A stretch of DNA of 64,000 nucleotides, from positions 1 through 64,000 of the forward strand of contig JACDEU010000009.1 in the NCBI GenBank assembly GCA_013816245.1. The letters run 5' to 3'. Shown here piece after piece: positions 27,381-34,802 of the stretch (positions are counted from its first letter, which is position 1; every line of letters begins with the position of its first letter). The notes beneath the pieces were generated by a model. The model saw only the letters and a list, made by a program, of their open reading frames with translations. It did not search any database and was not told the origin of the DNA. The DNA comes from Actinomycetota bacterium. Its GTDB lineage: Bacteria > Actinomycetota > Thermoleophilia > Gaiellales > Gaiellaceae. The translations under genes and the position numbers were made by a program.

Positions 27381-27474
27381 CTAGGACCGGCGTTTCCGCG
27401 ATGCCGCACTGTGCCAGTTGGCTCGGACGAGCGCCATAGGCCGAACGGCTCATCTTTGTGCGGGTTGGTCCTAG
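27381..27474 (-). promoter_or_regulatory. rpoD upstream region bracketed by an 8-bp inverted repeat
   Basis: CTAGGACC at 27381-27388 pairs with GGTCCTAG at 27467-27474, which overlaps the stop codon of the upstream TPR gene. The 78 bases between would hold the rpoD promoter. It may be chance, or a long-loop RNA structure. Confidence 0.25.
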
Positions 27475-28268
27475 GGTTTTCGACCAGCCTTGAGAAGCGT
27501 GTCGGCCCTCTTTCCGAGCGGGGTTCCCGGGCCTTCCGAGCGGGCGAGGGCGAGTTCGCGACGGGCACGGCCCAGATCCCCGAAATAGATCAGGAGCAGG
27601 CCGAGATGGAAGCGGACGGTCTGGGCGTGGGGAAATCGGCGGGCGAGGGGCCCGAGGTGCGAGAACGCCAATGCCGGCCGGTCCTTGTCGTACAGCCCGA
27701 CGGCCGCGGCGGTGAGTGCCTCCGGGTCGGCCGGTGCGAGGGTCGCCGCGGCCTTGAACTCGCGTTCCGCCGAGACGGGTCGAAGCCCCTGCTGAAAGGT
27801 TGCGCCGCGCAGGAGCCGCGACTGGGCCGCGCTCGTCGGCTGGGAGAAGCCCGGGACGAACGGCGGCAGGCCGGGCGGAGTGTTCGGATGGCGGAGATCC
27901 TGGGCGCGCACTGCCGATGGCGAGTCGGGCTGGACCCGCTCGGCGTCCTGCCACGCCTTCGTTGCGTCGGCCTGCTGTCCCGTCAAAGCAAGCGCGAGGC
28001 CGAGCTCGAACCGAACGAGACCACTTCGGGGGTAGCGCTGAGCCAGGATCCGCAACCTGCGCGTCGTCCCGGCCGGCCAGGCCCTCAATGCCTCCTGCAC
28101 GGCCTGGGCAACCTCGGGCCGCGCCGTCGGGTCGGCTGCATAGGGCGGCGGCTTGCTCGTGTCCTTCGCGACGTCGGTTCGCGTGGCGAGCGTGACGCCG
28201 ACGGCGGCGCCGGCGGCAGCGAGAGCTGCGAGTGCCACGATCAGTCTCACCCGGACAGAAGCGCTCAT
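27471..28268 (-). CDS. Membrane-anchored TPR protein
   Basis: The 265-residue protein has an N-terminal signal-anchor (about residues 7-28, [20 protein letters not shown]) and an extracytoplasmic helical repeat region. TPR-like units occur at [40 protein letters not shown] and [20 protein letters not shown]. It probably mediates protein-protein contact at the cell envelope; no enzymatic motif is seen. It lies 103 bases upstream of rpoD and divergent from the cysteine operon, with 46 bases between starts. Confidence 0.75.
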   Translation of the reverse strand: MSASVRVRLIVALAALAAAGAAVGVTLATRTDVAKDTSKPPPYAADPTARPEVAQAVQEALRAWPAGTTRRLRILAQRYPRSGLVRFELGLALALTGQQADATKAWQDAERVQPDSPSAVRAQDLRHPNTPPGLPPFVPGFSQPTSAAQSRLLRGATFQQGLRPVSAEREFKAAATLAPADPEALTAAAVGLYDKDRPALAFSHLGPLARRFPHAQTVRFHLGLLLIYFGDLGRARRELALARSEGPGTPLGKRADTLLKAGRKP

Positions 28269-28296
28269 CGCGGACGACGCTAGCTAACGAAGCAAA

Positions 28297-28313
28297 GCTA
28301 TATTTCCTATAGC
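28297..28313 (+). promoter_or_regulatory. Operator-like palindrome over the moeZ-type gene's -10 box
   Basis: GCTATA-TTTCC-TATAGC is a perfect 6-bp inverted repeat ending one base before ATG 28315. It contains TATATT (28299-28304), a good -10 box for a leaderless transcript. A repressor binding here would block initiation directly. It is a candidate cysteine/sulfur-responsive operator (inference). Confidence 0.5.
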
Positions 28314-28314
28314 G

Positions 28315-29487
28315 ATGGCGACCTACCGCGAGCTCCTCCAGCAGATCCGCTCCGAGATCTCGGAGGTGGACGCCACCCATGCGCGCGAGCTCATCGATTC
28401 CGGACAGCCGCTCGTCCTTGACGTCCGCGAGCAGGACGAGTGGGACGAGGGTCACATCGCCGGCGCGATCCATGTTCCGCGCGGGCATCTCGAGTCGCGG
28501 GTCGAACGCGCCGCCCCCGACCACTCGCGTCCCGTGCTCGTCTACTGCTCCGCCGGCAACCGCTCGGCGTTCGCGGCCAAGACGCTCGCCGAGCTCGGCT
28601 ACGAGGACGTCGTCGCTCTCTCGGGCGGCTTCACCGACTGGAAGCGGAACGGCTTTCCCGTCCAGCTCCAGGCCGGGCTCGATGCGTCCCGGCGTGCGCG
28701 CTACAGCCGGCACCTTCTGATTCCGGAGGTCGGCGAGGAGGGCCAACTGAAGCTGCTCGACTCGAAGGTGCTACTGGTCGGCGCCGGCGGCCTCGGCTCA
28801 CCCGCGTCGCTCTACCTCGCCGCGGCGGGGGTCGGCCGGATCGGCATCGTCGACGCGGATGTCGTCGACGAGTCGAACCTGCAGCGGCAGATCGTGCATT
28901 CGACGGAGTCGCTCGGCGAGCCCAAGGTCGAATCGGCGAGGCGCTCGATCGAGGCGCTGAATCCCGACGTCGAGGTAATCACCTACAAGGAGCGCCTGAC
29001 CTCCGAGAACATCGAGCGAATCCTCGCGGACGGCTGGGACGTGATCGTCGACGGCGCGGACAACTTCCCCACGCGCTACCTCGTCAACGACGCGTCGGTC
29101 TGGCACGACATCCCCGTCGTGCACGGCTCGATCTACCGCTTCGAGGGACAGGTCACCGTCTTCAAGCCGCACGTCGGCCCTTGCTATCGCTGCCTCTTCC
29201 CCACACCGCCGCCGCCCGAGCTCGCGCCGTCGTGCGCCGAGGGCGGAGTGCTCGGTGTGCTGCCCGGCGTGATCGGTTCGCTGCAGGCGAGTGAGGTGCT
29301 CAAGCTCGCACTCGGCATCGGTGAGCCTCTGGTCGGACGCCTGCTTCTCTTCGATGCGCTCTCGGCCGAGTTCAACGAAGTGAAGCTGCGCCGCGATCCG
29401 GATTGTCCCGTGTGCAGCGACCATCCGACGATCACCGAGTACATCGACTATGTCGAGTTCTGCGCCGGAACGAGAGAACCGGCATGA
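28315..29487 (+). CDS. moeZ: Rhodanese-MoeB/ThiF fusion: sulfur-carrier adenylyltransferase/sulfurtransferase
   Basis: The 390-residue enzyme would activate the CysO C-terminus by adenylation and load it with sulfur as thiocarboxylate. Residues 15-120 are a rhodanese domain with catalytic Cys78 (VYCSAGNRS). Residues 125-385 are the E1 domain: nucleotide loop GAGGLGS (156-162), DADVVDESNLQRQ, DGADNFPTRYL, PSCAEGGVLGV, and zinc CxxC pairs CYRC and CPVC. Mycobacterial MoeZ and eukaryotic Uba4 have the opposite order (E1 first), so this is an inverted fusion. Its stop overlaps the cysO start (ATGA). The name moeZ is by function, not domain order. Confidence 0.9.
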   Translation: MATYRELLQQIRSEISEVDATHARELIDSGQPLVLDVREQDEWDEGHIAGAIHVPRGHLESRVERAAPDHSRPVLVYCSAGNRSAFAAKTLAELGYEDVVALSGGFTDWKRNGFPVQLQAGLDASRRARYSRHLLIPEVGEEGQLKLLDSKVLLVGAGGLGSPASLYLAAAGVGRIGIVDADVVDESNLQRQIVHSTESLGEPKVESARRSIEALNPDVEVITYKERLTSENIERILADGWDVIVDGADNFPTRYLVNDASVWHDIPVVHGSIYRFEGQVTVFKPHVGPCYRCLFPTPPPPELAPSCAEGGVLGVLPGVIGSLQASEVLKLALGIGEPLVGRLLLFDALSAEFNEVKLRRDPDCPVCSDHPTITEYIDYVEFCAGTREPA

Positions 29488-29753
29488 CGAAGGTGCGTAT
29501 TCCCCTGACTCTGCGCGAGGTGACGGGCGGCGAGCGCGAGCTTCCCGCTGAGGGCGACACCGTTCGCGAGCTGCTCGAGGATTTGATGGGCCGCTTCCCT
29601 GCTCTGCGCAACCAGCTCGTCGAGGACGGCGACATCGCCCCGTTCGTGAACGTTTACGTCGAGGGCGAGGACGTGCGCACACTCGACGGGCTCGAGACCG
29701 AAGTGCGCACGGACTCCACGGTCATCCTGTTACCGGCAATGGCCGGTGGCTAG
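29484..29753 (+). CDS. cysO: CysO-type ubiquitin-like sulfur carrier protein
   Basis: The 89-residue MoaD/ThiS-fold protein ends in the required Gly-Gly (LLPAMAGG). The glycine is thiocarboxylated by the upstream E1-rhodanese and delivers sulfide to CysM. Family features are IPLTLREVTGGERE at the start and PFVNVYVEGEDVRTLDG in the middle. ATG 29484 overlaps the upstream stop by the ATGA tetranucleotide. Order and length match the Mycobacterium tuberculosis CysO system, in which mec, cysO and cysM are adjacent. Confidence 0.93.
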   Translation: MTKVRIPLTLREVTGGERELPAEGDTVRELLEDLMGRFPALRNQLVEDGDIAPFVNVYVEGEDVRTLDGLETEVRTDSTVILLPAMAGG

Positions 29754-29756
29754 CCA

Positions 29757-29783
29757 CTCCGAAAGTGCTTTGCACTTTCGGAG
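29757..29783 (+). repeat. 12-bp hairpin just after cysO
   Basis: CTCCGAAAGTGC pairs perfectly with GCACTTTCGGAG around a TTT loop, 3 bases after the cysO stop. There is no T-tract, so it is more likely an RNA-processing or attenuation element, or a REP-like hairpin, than a full terminator inside the operon. Confidence 0.6.
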
Positions 29784-29791
29784 CTCTTGAA

Positions 29792-29818
29792 GTTCGATCC
29801 TCGCTTCGCTCGATGAAC
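29792..29818 (+). promoter_or_regulatory. Imperfect hairpin covering the cysM start codon
   Basis: GTTC-ATC on the left can pair with GAT-GAAC on the right around CTCGCTTCGCTC. The right arm contains the ATG at 29813. It could limit cysM translation; weak evidence. Confidence 0.25.
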
Positions 29819-30742
29819 TCGAGAACTGCAAAGAATTTACTCGAGCTCGTCGGCAACACCCCGCTCGTCGAGCTGAAGCCGGCCAGCGCGGTTCAGATCT
29901 ACGCGAAGCTCGAAGGGCAGAACCCGACCGGGTCGATCAAGGACCGCGTGGCCAAGGCGATGATCGAGGCCGCCGAAGCGTCCGGTGAGCTCGAGCCCGG
30001 CCGCGAGTTGCTCGAGCCGACGAGCGGCAACACCGGGATCTCACTTGCCCTCGTCGCGAAGATCAAGGGTTATCCGTTGACGTGCGTGATGCCCGAGAAC
30101 GCGACGGAGGAGCGCAAGCGCTTGCTGCGTCTCTTCGGCGCGAACATCGTCTACTCCCCCGGCTCAGAAGGCTCGAACGGCGCCGTTCGCCTGGCGCTCG
30201 AGCTCGCCGAAAAGGCGCCGCGCTACTTCATGCCGTTCCAGTACGCGAACGCGGCGAACCCGCGCGCCCACTACGAGGGAACAGGAGCAGAGATCGCCGA
30301 GGCTCTCGACCGCGTCGACGTCGTCGTTGCGGGCCTCGGCACCGGCGGAACGCTGATGGGGGCCGGTGAGCGGCTGCGTGAGACGTTTCCAGACATCGTC
30401 GTCGCCGCGGCCGAGCCGCTGCCCGGCGATCCCGTAATGGGGCTGCGCTCCCTCGACGACGGCTACGTCCCGCCGATCCTCGACATCTCGAAGCTCGACC
30501 GCAAGGTGCTCGTCTCGAACGAAGAGTCGGTGCGCGAAGTGCGCCGCCTGCTCGACGAGGACGGGATCTTCGCCGGCGTTTCGGCAGGCGCCGTCGGACA
30601 CGTCGCGCGGAAGCTCGCCGACGAGCTCGACGAAGGCGTCGTCGTCGCAATCCTCGCCGACGCCGGCTGGAAGTACCTCTCGGCTGACTTCTGGGAGGCC
30701 GACGACGTCGAGCAGGCGATGGAGCGAACCGTCTGGTGGTAA
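29813..30742 (+). CDS. cysM: O-phosphoserine sulfhydrylase / cysteine synthase CysM
   Basis: The 309-residue PLP enzyme makes cysteine from O-phosphoserine using the CysO thiocarboxylate. The PLP lysine is Lys43 in GQNPTGSIKDR. The substrate loop TSGNTGISLA (70-79) and the phosphate-binding glycine loop GLGTGGTLMG follow. IFAGVSAGAVGH is present near the C-terminus. ATG 29813 begins the family N-terminus; an upstream in-frame start would read through the hairpins. O-phosphoserine specificity is inferred from the cysO/mec neighbours, since sequence alone could also fit an O-acetylserine enzyme. It overlaps mec by 7 bases. Confidence 0.93.
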   Translation: MNSRTAKNLLELVGNTPLVELKPASAVQIYAKLEGQNPTGSIKDRVAKAMIEAAEASGELEPGRELLEPTSGNTGISLALVAKIKGYPLTCVMPENATEERKRLLRLFGANIVYSPGSEGSNGAVRLALELAEKAPRYFMPFQYANAANPRAHYEGTGAEIAEALDRVDVVVAGLGTGGTLMGAGERLRETFPDIVVAAAEPLPGDPVMGLRSLDDGYVPPILDISKLDRKVLVSNEESVREVRRLLDEDGIFAGVSAGAVGHVARKLADELDEGVVVAILADAGWKYLSADFWEADDVEQAMERTVWW

Positions 30743-31113
30743 TCCCGGCGGACGTGCGGAGCGCGCTCGTCGCGCACGCGGACCGCGAGTCGCCGAACGA
30801 AGCATGCGGCCTCGTCCTGCTGCGCGACGGCCGAGCGGAGCGCTACGAGCCCGGCCGTAACGCCGCGTCGTCGCCGTACCGCTTCGAGCTCGAGTTCGAC
30901 GATCCGGAGATCTGGTTCGCGGAGGACAAGGGCTACGAGCTCGCGGTCTTCCACTCGCACATCTCGTCGCCCGCGCGGCCGTCGCGCACCGACGTCGAGA
31001 ACATCGGGCTCTGGGCCGGCAAGCCGTACCTCGTCTACTCGATCCGGCACGACGATCTGGCCGCCTTCCGGATCGAAAGCGGCCAGATCGAAGCTCTCCC
31101 CGTTACTTCGTGA
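30736..31113 (+). CDS. mec: Mec, JAMM-type metalloprotease releasing cysteine from CysO
   Basis: The 125-residue zinc protease has a complete JAMM signature: Glu22 (NEACGLVLL), His73 and His75 (FHSHISSPARPSRTD), Ser83 and Asp86. Mec removes the new C-terminal cysteine from CysO-Cys, regenerating the carrier. GTG 30736 lies inside the cysM 3' end, so the pair is translationally coupled. With the E1-rhodanese, CysO and CysM this completes a full carrier-protein cysteine pathway in one operon. It overlaps the convergent cupredoxin by 11 bases. Confidence 0.93.
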   Translation: MVIPADVRSALVAHADRESPNEACGLVLLRDGRAERYEPGRNAASSPYRFELEFDDPEIWFAEDKGYELAVFHSHISSPARPSRTDVENIGLWAGKPYLVYSIRHDDLAAFRIESGQIEALPVTS

Positions 31114-31465
31114 CGGTGAAGTGGCCCTTCATGCCGCTCGCGGCATGGGGATCGCACTGGTACGTGTAGCGGCCCGGCTTCAGCTTGATCGTCCAGACCG
31201 TGTCTCCCTTGAACGAGATGCCCGTCTTCTTGTTCAGACCGGGTCCCATCAGATGGAAGTTGTGGATCGAAGCCTTGTCCTCGACCTTGATCTTGTACGT
31301 CCCGGCCTTGATCGTCTTCAGATCCTTGCCGGCCTTGTTCTTGACCTCGATCGAGTAGGCCGGACCGACCTCACCGGTGAGGCCCGAGAACTTCGCCTGG
31401 GCAGAAGCAACGACCATCGCCGCCGCAGCGGCGACGACAAGTACTGACAGTGTCATTCTCAACAT
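31103..31465 (-). CDS. Secreted cupredoxin (plastocyanin-like), copy 1
   Basis: The 120-residue protein has a signal peptide (about 1-24, ending ASAQA-K) and one cupredoxin barrel. Type 1 copper ligands are visible: His in SIHNFHL, then Cys and His in YQCDPH and Met in SGMKGHF. It probably shuttles electrons outside the membrane. The neighbouring gene on the same strand encodes a paralogue, so this pair is a tandem duplication. Confidence 0.85.
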   Translation of the reverse strand: MLRMTLSVLVVAAAAAMVVASAQAKFSGLTGEVGPAYSIEVKNKAGKDLKTIKAGTYKIKVEDKASIHNFHLMGPGLNKKTGISFKGDTVWTIKLKPGRYTYQCDPHAASGMKGHFTVTK

Positions 31466-31537
31466 AAGAAAAGCCCCCTCGCTGTTGGTGTATGGGTGTC
31501 CATACGCGAGGGGGCCTCGAAGCGGTTTTCCGAACCG

Positions 31538-31891
31538 TCAGGTGACCTTGAAGCTGCCTTTCATGATCGTGGCGTGCGGGTCGCACACGTACTTGTAGGT
31601 GCCCTTCTTGAGCGTGACCGTCCACGTGAACGTGCCCTTAGGCCCGACACCGGTCTTCTTGTTCAGCCCGGGGCCGGTGAGACGGAAGTTGTGGATGTTC
31701 GACAGATCCTTGATGACGATCTTGTACTTCCCAGCCTTGAGCGACTTGACCTTGGTCGTGCCCTTCTTGAGCGTGATCGTGAAGCCAGGGCCGTCGGTGC
31801 CCTTGAGAAGCGGCACGGCCGCTGAGGCCGAGACGACGAACACGAGCGCAGCACCGAGCAGCGCGACGAAAGCGAGACGAGTACGAAGCAT
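31538..31891 (-). CDS. Secreted cupredoxin (plastocyanin-like), copy 2
   Basis: This 117-residue paralogue of the previous gene shares GPGLNKKTG and CDPHA. Its signal peptide is about 1-24 (VVSASAA). The copper ligand set is complete: His in NIHNFRL, Cys/His in YVCDPH and Met in TIMKGSF. The two copies differ in loops near the ligands, which may tune redox potential or partner. The 72-base spacing between them and the common strand suggest co-expression. Confidence 0.85.
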   Translation of the reverse strand: MLRTRLAFVALLGAALVFVVSASAAVPLLKGTDGPGFTITLKKGTTKVKSLKAGKYKIVIKDLSNIHNFRLTGPGLNKKTGVGPKGTFTWTVTLKKGTYKYVCDPHATIMKGSFKVT

Positions 31892-31960
31892 GCTTCTCCT
31901 TGGTGAGTAGTTCAGACCTCCAGAACTTCTGTCTCGAAAGGGTAGCGGCGGACGCTTGGG

Positions 31961-32320
31961 TCAGGCCCTTTCCACCGCCGACCTGATCGCCGCCACGACG
32001 GTGTCCGACCGGTCTTCGAAGAGGAGGTCGAGGAACCGGCCGCCGCCCATCAGGCCGACGCAACGACGCAGTAGCGCCAGCAATCGCGACTCCTCCAGGA
32101 CCGCCTCGCGCGCCGCCACAACAGCATCGCGCACGCCCCGGCACATCGCCACCGAGGCCGAATTGCCACACGGGATAGAGCCCTCGTCGCTACCGGTGTC
32201 ACGAATAGCGAAAACCTCGCCGCGCTCGCGCAATTGCTCGATCTTCGAGGAATCGATGCGCAGCCTGGACGCGAGCCAGGATGCAGGGAGTGGTGTCATC
32301 AGCGTCTCGTGCATGTTCAA
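31961..32320 (-). CDS. Small putative DNA-binding protein (HTH-like), possibly decaying
   Basis: The 119-residue protein has an N-terminal segment, WLASRLRIDSSKIEQLRERGEVFAI, that reads like a helix-turn-helix of actinobacterial excisionase/antitoxin-type proteins. LLALLRRCVGLMGGGRFLDLL near the end resembles the C-terminal helices of MbcA/ParS-type domains. The middle (GSDEGSIPCGNSASVAMC) lacks the usual Trp/Phe-rich linker, so the gene may be degenerate. Function uncertain. Confidence 0.5.
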   Translation of the reverse strand: MNMHETLMTPLPASWLASRLRIDSSKIEQLRERGEVFAIRDTGSDEGSIPCGNSASVAMCRGVRDAVVAAREAVLEESRLLALLRRCVGLMGGGRFLDLLFEDRSDTVVAAIRSAVERA

Positions 32321-32407
32321 ATCCTCCGTGTACGACGGGAATGGAGGGAGCCCGCCGAGTGACAGGGTCCGTTGGATCAGGCGTAGGCCGGCGTTCGGCC
32401 CAGCCGC

Positions 32408-32494
32408 ATGAGCGGCTCGGCCCGATCGCTCGACGAGCTGCGCTCCCCCGAGGCGCGCATGTCGATGGACGAGCTCGCCCCGCCCGGCGGCTAG
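32408..32494 (+). CDS. Possible 28-residue peptide ending Gly-Gly
   Basis: A short plus-strand frame (ATG to TAG) in the gap between two minus-strand genes has third positions almost all G or C. It encodes MSGSARSLDELRSP through MDELAPPGG. No ribosome site is seen. It overlaps the end of the transporter gene by four bases. It could be a real small acidic peptide or a chance frame. Confidence 0.25.
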   Translation: MSGSARSLDELRSPEARMSMDELAPPGG

Positions 32495-33831
32495 TTCTCG
32501 GCGTCGAAGAGCTCGGCCCCGAGCGCGTCGCGCTCCTGATCGTCCCGGTCTCGCTGCTCGCGCCGCAGCTCGAAGGTCACCACGATCTTGAGGATGCGCG
32601 ACCCCTCGACCTCGAGGATGTCGAAGCGCATGCCGTCGTGCATCAGCGTGTCGCCCTTCTCGGGCTGGCGGCCGAGCAGGCCGAAGACGAAGCCTGCCAT
32701 CGTGTGGTAATCCTCGGCGGGCATCGACGTCTTGAAGCGCTCGTTGAAGTCGTCGATCGGGAACGTCCCGTCGATGATCACGGTGTCCTCGTCGATCTGC
32801 TCGATCGATTCGTCCGGAAGGTCGAACTCGTCCTCGATGTCGCCGACGATCTCCTCCAACAAGTCTTCGAGCGTGACGATTCCCTCCATGTCGCCGTACT
32901 CGTCAACGACGACGGCCATGTGCTGGTTCGCGCGGCGAAACTCGGCGAGCAGGGCCGCGAGGTCCTTCGTCTCCGGGACGATGTGCGCCGGCCGGATGAT
33001 TTCCTCGACCTTCACCTCGTGCATGCCCCGGTCGCGGAGCGCGCGGAAGAGGTCACGGACGTGAAGGATGCCGACGACGTTGTCCAGCGTCTCGCGGTAA
33101 ACCGGGTAGCGCGTGAACGGCGAATCCATCACCGCCTCGAGACATTGCTCCGGGGGTAGGTCGATCGAGAGCGCGACCACCTCCGGCCGCGGCACCATCA
33201 CGTCCTTCGCTTCCTTGTCGGCGAAGTCGAAGACCTTGTAAAGCATCTCCTGTTCCTGCTGCTCGATCTCGCCGTGCTCGGTCGACTGCGAGACGAGCAT
33301 GCGCAGCTCGGCTTCCGAGTGCACGTCGTCGTCGGCGCCCGGCGCCTGCAGGCGGAGCCACCGCAGGACGATCTCGGTCGAGCGCTGAAGGAACCAGATC
33401 AGCGGGCGCATGAGGATGAAGAAGCCGCGCACCGGGGCGACGACGAACAGCGCCGTACCCTCGGAATGGCCCAACGCGATTCCCTTCGGGACGAGCTCGC
33501 CGATCACGACGTGCAAGAACGTCAGCAGGAGGTACGCGAGCACGATCGCGAGCACCGTTGCGAGGAAGTTGTCGAACAGGTGCGAGAGCGCCTGCTCGCC
33601 GATCGCGCCGATAGCCAGAGACGTGAGCGTGACGCCGAGCTGCATCGCCGCGATGAAGCGCGGTGGGTCCGACGTGATCCGCAGCACCTCGCGCGCGCGC
33701 CGGTTGCCCTGATGGTGCAACTCGACAATGCGCGTACGGCGCGCGGTCACGAGACCGTATTCGGCCGCTACGAAGAAGGCGTTCAGAAGAATCAGAGCGC
33801 CGACGCCGACGAGCTCGAGGAGGATCGTCAC
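32491..33831 (-). CDS. CorC/HlyC (CNNM)-type transporter with CBS pair
   Basis: This 446-residue membrane protein is of the family linked to magnesium/cobalt export (CorC, CNNM). Residues 1-190 are the DUF21 membrane domain with about four helices and the conserved IGELVPKGIALGHSE. Then come two CBS domains (KDVMVPRPEVVALS and HIVPETKDLAALL), which bind adenine nucleotides. The C-terminal CorC_HlyC domain (GTFPIDDFNERFKTSMP) and an acidic/Arg tail complete it. Length and domain order are standard. It stands alone on the minus strand. Confidence 0.93.
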   Translation of the reverse strand: MTILLELVGVGALILLNAFFVAAEYGLVTARRTRIVELHHQGNRRAREVLRITSDPPRFIAAMQLGVTLTSLAIGAIGEQALSHLFDNFLATVLAIVLAYLLLTFLHVVIGELVPKGIALGHSEGTALFVVAPVRGFFILMRPLIWFLQRSTEIVLRWLRLQAPGADDDVHSEAELRMLVSQSTEHGEIEQQEQEMLYKVFDFADKEAKDVMVPRPEVVALSIDLPPEQCLEAVMDSPFTRYPVYRETLDNVVGILHVRDLFRALRDRGMHEVKVEEIIRPAHIVPETKDLAALLAEFRRANQHMAVVVDEYGDMEGIVTLEDLLEEIVGDIEDEFDLPDESIEQIDEDTVIIDGTFPIDDFNERFKTSMPAEDYHTMAGFVFGLLGRQPEKGDTLMHDGMRFDILEVEGSRILKIVVTFELRREQRDRDDQERDALGAELFDAEN

Positions 33832-33878
33832 GCCCCGACCCCGTGGGCGTTGGTACTAGGAAGGATGTCGTCGTTCAA

Positions 33879-34802
33879 CTAGGGACCAGTATAGAAAACC
33901 CGTTGGTCATCCTCTCCGCGGCCTGCCCGGCCTTCGCGAACAAGCCGTTCCAGGTGCGAGAGCGTCTCGGCGACGGCAAAGCGGCGCTGCGTCGGCCCCA
34001 GGTCCGCTCCGAAGACGTCAAGGGAGATCTCGTACGCGCTCCGCTGCTCGACGCCGAGCGCCTCGGCGGTGTCGTCGAGCCGAAGGCGATGGTGCTCGAT
34101 CAGCTCACGCGCGCGAGCAGCGGCGTCGGGAATCGGCTCACCGTGCCCGGGATACACGATGCGCGGCGCAAGCTCGATCGTTCGCTCGAGCGAGGCGAGG
34201 TAGTCCCCGAGCGGGTCCGGTCGACTCTCGGGATAGAGGCCGACCGCAGGCGAGATCTTCTGCAGCAGGTGATCGCCGCCGATCAGCACGTCGTCACGGA
34301 GAAAGCCGAGATGGCCGTCGGCGTGACCGGGTAACTCGATGACCTGCCAGCCGTCCACAACGCTCCCTTCATAGAGGAGGTTCGGGTCGACGGCGTAGCG
34401 GATGAACGGCGCAAACGCGTGACCCTGCGCGATCAGGTCTTCCGCGACCCCGTCCGGCGCGCCGTGGCGCACGAACCAGGAGGCGATCCGTTCCGGCCAG
34501 TCGTCGCTCCCCCACACCCGCTCGCACTGGGCGTAGTCGAGGCCACCCTGGAACACCGGCGCCCCGGTCGCCCTCGCCGCCGCCTCGGCGCCGCCGACAT
34601 GGTCCGGGTGGAAGTGGGTGATCGCGATGCGCTCGGCCTCCACGGCTGCCCAGGGCGCGTCTGAGAGGCCGAGGCCGGTGTCGAAGAGCGTCCCGCCCGC
34701 GAGGTAGCAATGGACATGCTTCGGGCCGGTCGGCAAGGGCAGCGTGAGCCGTTGGATACCGCCTTCGAGCGGTACGAACGTGTGTTCTATACTCCCGCCC
34801 AT
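33879..34802 (-). CDS. Metallo-beta-lactamase-fold hydrolase
   Basis: The 307-residue MBL-fold protein has the dinuclear metal motif ITHFHPDHVGG. It also has the third histidine region ELPGHADGHLGF, the bridging aspartate in LIGGDHLL and the last histidine in VYPGHGEP. A C-terminal helical winged extension (about 220-300) is like that of LACTB2/RNase-type or thioesterase MBL proteins. ATG 34802 overlaps the divergent radical SAM start codon. The substrate is not assignable. Confidence 0.87.
   Translation of the reverse strand: MGGSIEHTFVPLEGGIQRLTLPLPTGPKHVHCYLAGGTLFDTGLGLSDAPWAAVEAERIAITHFHPDHVGGAEAAARATGAPVFQGGLDYAQCERVWGSDDWPERIASWFVRHGAPDGVAEDLIAQGHAFAPFIRYAVDPNLLYEGSVVDGWQVIELPGHADGHLGFLRDDVLIGGDHLLQKISPAVGLYPESRPDPLGDYLASLERTIELAPRIVYPGHGEPIPDAAARARELIEHHRLRLDDTAEALGVEQRSAYEISLDVFGADLGPTQRRFAVAETLSHLERLVREGRAGRGEDDQRVFYTGP
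34788..34793 (+). promoter_or_regulatory. -10 box of leaderless radical SAM gene
   Basis: TATACT ends 7 bases before ATG 34801, with no Shine-Dalgarno sequence. It lies inside the first codons of the divergent MBL gene, so both genes share this short stretch. Confidence 0.5.

Noticed and set aside
29757-29783. Rho-independent terminator after cysO
   Set aside because: Strong stem but no T-run, and it lies inside an operon whose next genes depend on the same promoter.
31957-31968. Second copy of the transposase-adjacent palindrome
   Set aside because: TGGGTCAGGCCC resembles one arm only and does not form the full dyad.
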